In this document: positions 57,331-64,000 of the stretch, one piece after another
Layout: each line of letters starts with the position of its first letter
Position numbering within the stretch: position 1 is the stretch's first letter
NCBI RefSeq assembly: GCF_016632335.1
Contig: NZ_JAEPBG010000010.1
Coordinates: 1-64,000 of the forward strand
Reading direction: 5' to 3'
Source: Noviherbaspirillum pedocola
Lineage (GTDB): Bacteria; Pseudomonadota; Gammaproteobacteria; Burkholderiales; Burkholderiaceae_D
Length of the DNA stretch: 64,000 bases
The notes under the pieces: model-generated
What the model saw: the letters and a program-made list of their open reading frames with translations, nothing else
What the model was told of the DNA's origin: nothing
Database searches by the model: none
Made by a program: the position numbers and the translations under genes

Positions 57331-57767
57331 GCCATCCCCGTGTCCATGCCGTGGAGCGCGATGTGCTCGAGCTTCATGCAGTGATCCATGACGACCGTCA
57401 TGCCGGCAGCACTGGCGATTTGCGCCGCCTCCTCGCTGACGATACCGAGTTGCATCCACAGGCAACGCGCGCCGATGGCGACCGCTTCGCGCGCGACGGC
57501 AGGAATGTCTTCGGGCTTGCGAAAGCAGTCGACCACATCGATGGCGGTATTCTCCCGGGCGGCCAGCGTCAGGCTGGCATAGCAGTGTTCGCCGAGGATA
57601 TGTGAGCCGGCATACGTCGGATTGACCGGAATGATGCGAAAGCCATGCCGCTGCAGGTAATGCGCGACTTCATGACTGTCGCGCTCGGGCCTGGCTGACA
57701 AGCCGACGACAGCGACCGTGCGGCCGCGTGCGAGCACCTCGGCGATGGAGGCGTATGCCTTGGACAT
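57327..57767 (-). CDS. CoA-binding domain protein (YccU-like)
   Basis: 146 residues. A CoA_binding_2 Rossmann fold with VAVVGLSARPERDSHEVAHY, RIIPVNPTY and the ending MDHCMKLEH with the invariant Cys-Met-Lys of the family. It is thought to bind acyl-CoA or CoA; no enzyme activity is established. Encoded just ahead of ppk2, overlapping by four bases. Confidence 0.9.
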   Translation of the reverse strand: MSKAYASIAEVLARGRTVAVVGLSARPERDSHEVAHYLQRHGFRIIPVNPTYAGSHILGEHCYASLTLAARENTAIDVVDCFRKPEDIPAVAREAVAIGARCLWMQLGIVSEEAAQIASAAGMTVVMDHCMKLEHIALHGMDTGMA

Positions 57768-58022
57768 CGAACGCTCCTTGGGAAGGGGGAAACGGCCGGG
57801 CGGAGCCGGACTGTCGGGATTGTAATGGACTGGCGTTTGGCTGCTTTGCGCTTGATCCGGTAAGTGATTCAGTGCGCCGTTTGCAGCAGGAACTCACCGG
57901 GCGCCGTGAGGTAGCAAGTTCAGCGCACTCCCGTTATTTCGCGCGGCACGACATGGTTAATGCAGTGTGCGGACGAAGAAACGCCTCCGACTTTTATCCG
58001 GTAAATACCTCGAATCAGGAAT

Positions 58023-58418
58023 ATGGTGTTGCCTGCATTAAGTGGTCTTTACCGATTGCTTCCGAAAGATTCATGCACCTATTTCGGTACGCTGAATGTA
58101 ACGAATGAAAAACCTCTGGATTTTTCGGCGACCGGTAGTGGTGTGCAATTCGGCGACAAGACTTGGCAAATTCGGGGCGGTAGCGAATTGGTGGTTGCAG
58201 TCACCGATGGCACTGCATATGGTTATGAACCGGGTAGATTCACTGTTCCGCTTTATTTTTACCATTCCGAGACCAACGACAATTTCGTGACAATTGCCTA
58301 CGCCAGAAATAGGAAGATTTTGGGACTTACTGCAGTGGATAAAGACAAATCGATGGTGACTTGTACCTTTGGATACTCAAGCAGTAAATTTTTTCCGCAA
58401 AGCGCATCGAAGTCCTGA
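58023..58418 (+). CDS. Orphan ORF in a low-GC patch, possibly a gene remnant
   Basis: 131 residues, MVLPALSGLYRLLPKDSCTY..., rich in beta-strand and aromatic residues (FTVPLYFYHSETNDNF), with two cysteines (DSCTYFG, MVTCTFG). No signal peptide is seen and there is no ribosome site; the frame opens only six codons before the ATG. The region from about 57930 to 58420 has visibly lower GC than its surroundings (many A/T runs). It could be the 3' part of an exported protein brought in by transfer, or non-coding. No family recognised. Confidence 0.4.
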   Translation: MVLPALSGLYRLLPKDSCTYFGTLNVTNEKPLDFSATGSGVQFGDKTWQIRGGSELVVAVTDGTAYGYEPGRFTVPLYFYHSETNDNFVTIAYARNRKILGLTAVDKDKSMVTCTFGYSSSKFFPQSASKS

Positions 58419-58430
58419 TGCGAAAAAAAG

Positions 58431-58454
58431 AAAAGGCAGCTTCCGCTGCCTTTT
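58431..58454. terminator. Terminator after atpC (bidirectional)
   Basis: AAAAGGCAGC-TTCC-GCTGCCTTTT, a perfect hairpin with an A-tract on one side and T-tract on the other. It ends the atp operon transcript on the minus strand and the orphan ORF on the plus strand. Confidence 0.9.
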
Positions 58455-58474
58455 TATGTTGATGCCGCTGCGTT

Positions 58475-58897
58475 TCAGCGCTTCTGCCGATATTTCTGTA
58501 TCGCCGCCAGTTGCGCAATTGCCACTGCCAGTTCGGCCTGCGCCGCCGCGTAATCGATTTGCGACTCGCGGTTGGCCAGCGATTCCTCGGCAAGGCGTCT
58601 CGCCTCCGTTGCCTTCGCCTCGTCCAGGTCGGCGCCGCGGATCGCGGTATCGGCCAGCACGGTGACGGTATCCGGCTGCACTTCCATCAGGCCGCCGGCG
58701 ACGAAGACGAACACGTCTTCGGACTGACCGGTCACCTTGATGCGAACCGCACCCGGACGGATGCGGGTGATCAGCGGGGTGTGCCGGGGATAGATACCCA
58801 GCTCGCCTGCTTCACCCGGCAACGCGACGAATTCGGCTTCACCGGAGAAGATTTCCTCTTCGGCGGAGACGACGTCTACGTGGATTGTGTTTGCCAT
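58475..58897 (-). CDS. atpC: ATP synthase F1 epsilon subunit
   Basis: 140 residues. [20 protein letters not shown] opens a beta-sandwich; [20 protein letters not shown] is the family signature, and the C-terminal two-helix regulatory hairpin ends KYRQKR. It inhibits ATP hydrolysis and couples the rotor to c-ring rotation. Last gene of the operon, followed by a terminator. Confidence 0.97.
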   Translation of the reverse strand: MANTIHVDVVSAEEEIFSGEAEFVALPGEAGELGIYPRHTPLITRIRPGAVRIKVTGQSEDVFVFVAGGLMEVQPDTVTVLADTAIRGADLDEAKATEARRLAEESLANRESQIDYAAAQAELAVAIAQLAAIQKYRQKR

Positions 58898-58984
58898 ATC
58901 AGAACCTTATTCAACCATCGAAGGACCAGTCACAGTAAGACGGAGAGCGGCGTCGCGTTTGTAGCAGCGCCGCTGCAGCCGTCA

Positions 58985-60430
<1,446 letters not shown>

Positions 60431-60457
60431 CTACGCGCTTCAGACCGATTGCATCCG

Positions 60458-61327
60458 TTACACCGCAGCGGCGCCGGCGACGATTTCCGACAGTTCCTTC
60501 GTAATCGCTGCCTGGCGCGTCTTGTTGTACACGAGGCGCAATTCGCTGATCACGTTACCGGCATTGTCCGAGGCCGCCTTCATCGCGACCATCCGCGCCG
60601 ACTGCTCGGACGCGAGGTTTTCGGCCACTGCCTGGTAAATCAGCGCTTCGACGTAACGCAGCAGCAAATCATCGATGACGCTCTGGGCATCCGGTTCGTA
60701 GATGTAATCCCAGGTCGGACGGGTGCGCTCGCTCTTCATGCGGCCCGCGCCCAGCGGCAGCAGCTGTTCCAGCGTCGCTTCCTGGCGCATCGTGTTGACG
60801 AACTTGTTGTACACCACGTAGACCGCATCCAGCCGGCCTTCCTGGTACGCATCCAGCAGCACCTTCACCGGTCCGATCAGCTTTTCCAGGTGCGGCGTAT
60901 CGCCGATCTGGGTCACGTGGGAGACGACCTTCGCACCAACGCGGTTCAGGAAGCCAAAACCTTTGTTGCCGATGGCAACGGTTTCGATCTTCAGGTTCTG
61001 GCCTTCCAGCTCGCGCATCTTGTTGGTCAGCACCCGCAGCGCGTTGGTGTTCAAGCCGCCGCACAGGCCCTTGTCCGTGGTCACCACGATGATGCCCACC
61101 GTCTTGGATGCGTCCTGCTTCACCAGGAACGGATGGGTGTACTCCGGGTTTGCCTCGGCCAGGTTGGTAGCGATGTTCCGAATCTTGTCACTGTAGGGAC
61201 GGGCAGCGCGCATCCGGTCCTGCGCCTTGCGCATTTTGGATGCGGCGACCATCTCCATCGCCTTCGTGATTTTCTTCGTGTTCTCTACGCTCTTGATCTT
61301 GCCGCGTATCTCTTTACCTACAGCCAT
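60458..61327 (-). CDS. atpG: ATP synthase F1 gamma subunit
   Basis: 289 residues. The N-terminal helix [20 protein letters not shown] and the C-terminal helix with [27 protein letters not shown] form the rotor stalk. [17 protein letters not shown] is a conserved family segment. Central shaft linking c-ring rotation to catalysis in alpha3-beta3. Confidence 0.98.
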   Translation of the reverse strand: MAVGKEIRGKIKSVENTKKITKAMEMVAASKMRKAQDRMRAARPYSDKIRNIATNLAEANPEYTHPFLVKQDASKTVGIIVVTTDKGLCGGLNTNALRVLTNKMRELEGQNLKIETVAIGNKGFGFLNRVGAKVVSHVTQIGDTPHLEKLIGPVKVLLDAYQEGRLDAVYVVYNKFVNTMRQEATLEQLLPLGAGRMKSERTRPTWDYIYEPDAQSVIDDLLLRYVEALIYQAVAENLASEQSARMVAMKAASDNAGNVISELRLVYNKTRQAAITKELSEIVAGAAAV

Positions 61328-61357
61328 GAGTGCTTACTCCTTATCGCCGCGGTGAAA

Positions 61358-62899
<1,542 letters not shown>

Positions 62900-62939
62900 G
62901 ATGACTCCTAAATATGATGTCGCTTGCCGCGCGTTGCGT

Positions 62940-63473
62940 TCAGGCGGTCAGTGCGGTGTGCATTTGCTGCAGCTTCGCGCGCACCGAGGTATCCAGCACT
63001 TCATCGCCGACCACGACGCGCACGCCACCGATCAGCGAGTTGTCCACGGTCACGGACGGATTGAGCTTGCGGCCGAATTTCCTTTCCAGCGTCGCCACCA
63101 GGTCGTTCACCTGGGTGGGGGAGAGCTCGAACGCGCTGACGATTTCCGCGTCTGCGGCGCCTTCCTGCTCATTGCGCAGCGCATGGAACTGCTCCGCGAT
63201 TTCCGGCATCAGCGACAGGCGGCCGTTTTCGACCAGCATGCCGATAAAGTTCTTCAGTTCCGGGTTCACCGGAGCGTTCAGAGCGGCCAGAAAGGCGTCG
63301 ACGATCTGGGTATCGGAAGCCTTCGGATTGCTTGCCAGTTCCTGCATGACAGGATTGGCGGCAACCGCAGACATCGCCGACACCAGTTCGGACCAGGAAG
63401 CCAGGTTACCGGACCGGGCCACCTCGAACAGCGCCTCGGCGTAGGGACGGGCAATCGTTGCGAGTTCGGCCAT
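62940..63473 (-). CDS. atpH: ATP synthase F1 delta subunit
   Basis: 177 residues. [20 protein letters not shown] and the C-terminal [21 protein letters not shown]-type block (OSCP signature region). Connects F1 to the peripheral stalk. Two bases after atpF. Confidence 0.97.
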   Translation of the reverse strand: MAELATIARPYAEALFEVARSGNLASWSELVSAMSAVAANPVMQELASNPKASDTQIVDAFLAALNAPVNPELKNFIGMLVENGRLSLMPEIAEQFHALRNEQEGAADAEIVSAFELSPTQVNDLVATLERKFGRKLNPSVTVDNSLIGGVRVVVGDEVLDTSVRAKLQQMHTALTA

Positions 63474-63475
63474 GG

Positions 63476-63946
63476 TTACAGCTCGGTCTTCAGTTGGTTC
63501 AACAGCGTGGCATGTGCCGTCGGATCGATTTCGCGCTTCAGGATCTGCTCGGCGCCCTGGACTGCCAGGGTTGCCACTTGCGAGCGCAGTGCGTCGCGGG
63601 CCTGGCTGACCTGCTGCTCGGCGTCAGCGCGTGCGCTGGCGACGATGCGGGCAGCTTCTTCAGCGGCGACGCGCTTGGCGTCTTCGATGATGGCTTGCGC
63701 GCGCTTTTCGGCGTCGGCGATCCGCTTTTGCACAGCGTCGTTGGCCGAAGCCAGTTCCGACTGCACACGCTTCTCGGCCGCAGCCATTTCCAGCTTGCCG
63801 CGTTCGGCAGCAGCCAGACCGTCCGCGATCTTCTTGGCGCGCTCGTCGAGCGCGTTCATCAGTGGCGGCCACACGAATTTCATCGTGAACAGCGCCAGGA
63901 TGAAGAAGACCACGAACTGCGCAAACAAGGTTGCATTCAAGTTCAT
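63476..63946 (-). CDS. atpF: ATP synthase F0 b subunit
   Basis: 156 residues. One N-terminal membrane segment ([20 protein letters not shown]) and a long alanine- and glutamate-rich coiled coil. Forms the peripheral stalk dimer. The a and c subunit genes (atpB, atpE) expected upstream are beyond the right edge; the last 54 bases are the spacer before atpF. Confidence 0.97.
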   Translation of the reverse strand: MNLNATLFAQFVVFFILALFTMKFVWPPLMNALDERAKKIADGLAAAERGKLEMAAAEKRVQSELASANDAVQKRIADAEKRAQAIIEDAKRVAAEEAARIVASARADAEQQVSQARDALRSQVATLAVQGAEQILKREIDPTAHATLLNQLKTEL

Positions 63947-64000
63947 GGTGGTGTCCTTCTCAGAATGTCGAGTGCTGAAAGCCTGTGCGAGCCCATTCCA

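Overview
The window reads as chromosomal DNA of a high-GC betaproteobacterium, most likely order Burkholderiales and close to the Oxalobacteraceae. This placement rests on the 16S rRNA 5' end, the atp, hemE and priA protein sequences, and the UrtABCDE/FmdA/AmiE gene set. It is inference from recognition; no search was run.

Layout. 1-1.4 kb: the 5' end of an rRNA operon leaving the window on the minus strand, with its leader, and a tRNA-Arg. 1.5-6.7 kb: a membrane-anchored diheme cytochrome c, a YqjD/YqjE/YqjK-type stress membrane operon, an orphan periplasmic binding protein, a YdcF/TonB-like pair, and tRNA-Val and tRNA-Asp. 6.7-21.7 kb: a large nitrogen-scavenging locus on the minus strand. 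It runs from a urea/short-chain-amide ABC transporter (urtABCDE type) through a small Cys protein, formamidase FmdA, FmdB and aliphatic amidase AmiE to a MoxR-type AAA+ ATPase and a VWA protein of the CbbQ/CbbO (NorQ/NorD) type. Divergent from urtA are a hybrid histidine kinase whose N-terminus is a whole NCS1-type permease and a LuxR-type response regulator. A perfect palindrome abutting a good promoter upstream of urtA is a natural target for that regulator. The logic would be: a transporter-like sensor perceives an amide or urea, the regulator switches on uptake, amidases release ammonia, and the AAA+/VWA pair possibly matures or reactivates an amidase.

22-35 kb: mostly housekeeping or accessory single genes (rdgC, aldo/keto reductase, PPC-domain protein, esterase-like lipoprotein, diguanylate cyclase, dinB, a rep-DUF2256-slyX-DUF2288 operon, and others), with several families of palindromic intergenic repeats. 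35.8-44.5 kb: three tandem paralogous ankyrin-repeat genes (849-1036 codons) with disordered Ser/Pro/Ala-rich N-termini and a shared C-terminal domain. They show recent duplication and gene conversion and are candidate secreted, host-directed proteins. 44.5-50 kb: a complete oligopeptide-type ABC importer operon. 50-57.8 kb: a glycine-zipper protein, priA, an unusual AT-rich gap with three perfect DnaA boxes, hemE, a divergent GlpD-like protein, a PPK2-type polyphosphate kinase and a CoA-binding protein. 57.8-58.4 kb: a low-GC patch with an orphan ORF. 58.4-64 kb: the F1 part and b subunit of the ATP synthase operon (atpFHAGDC), running leftward on the minus strand.

The most interesting material is the amide locus (AmiE with a dedicated AAA+/VWA pair, and a permease-fused sensor kinase), the triplet of ankyrin proteins, and the DnaA-box cluster between hemE and priA.
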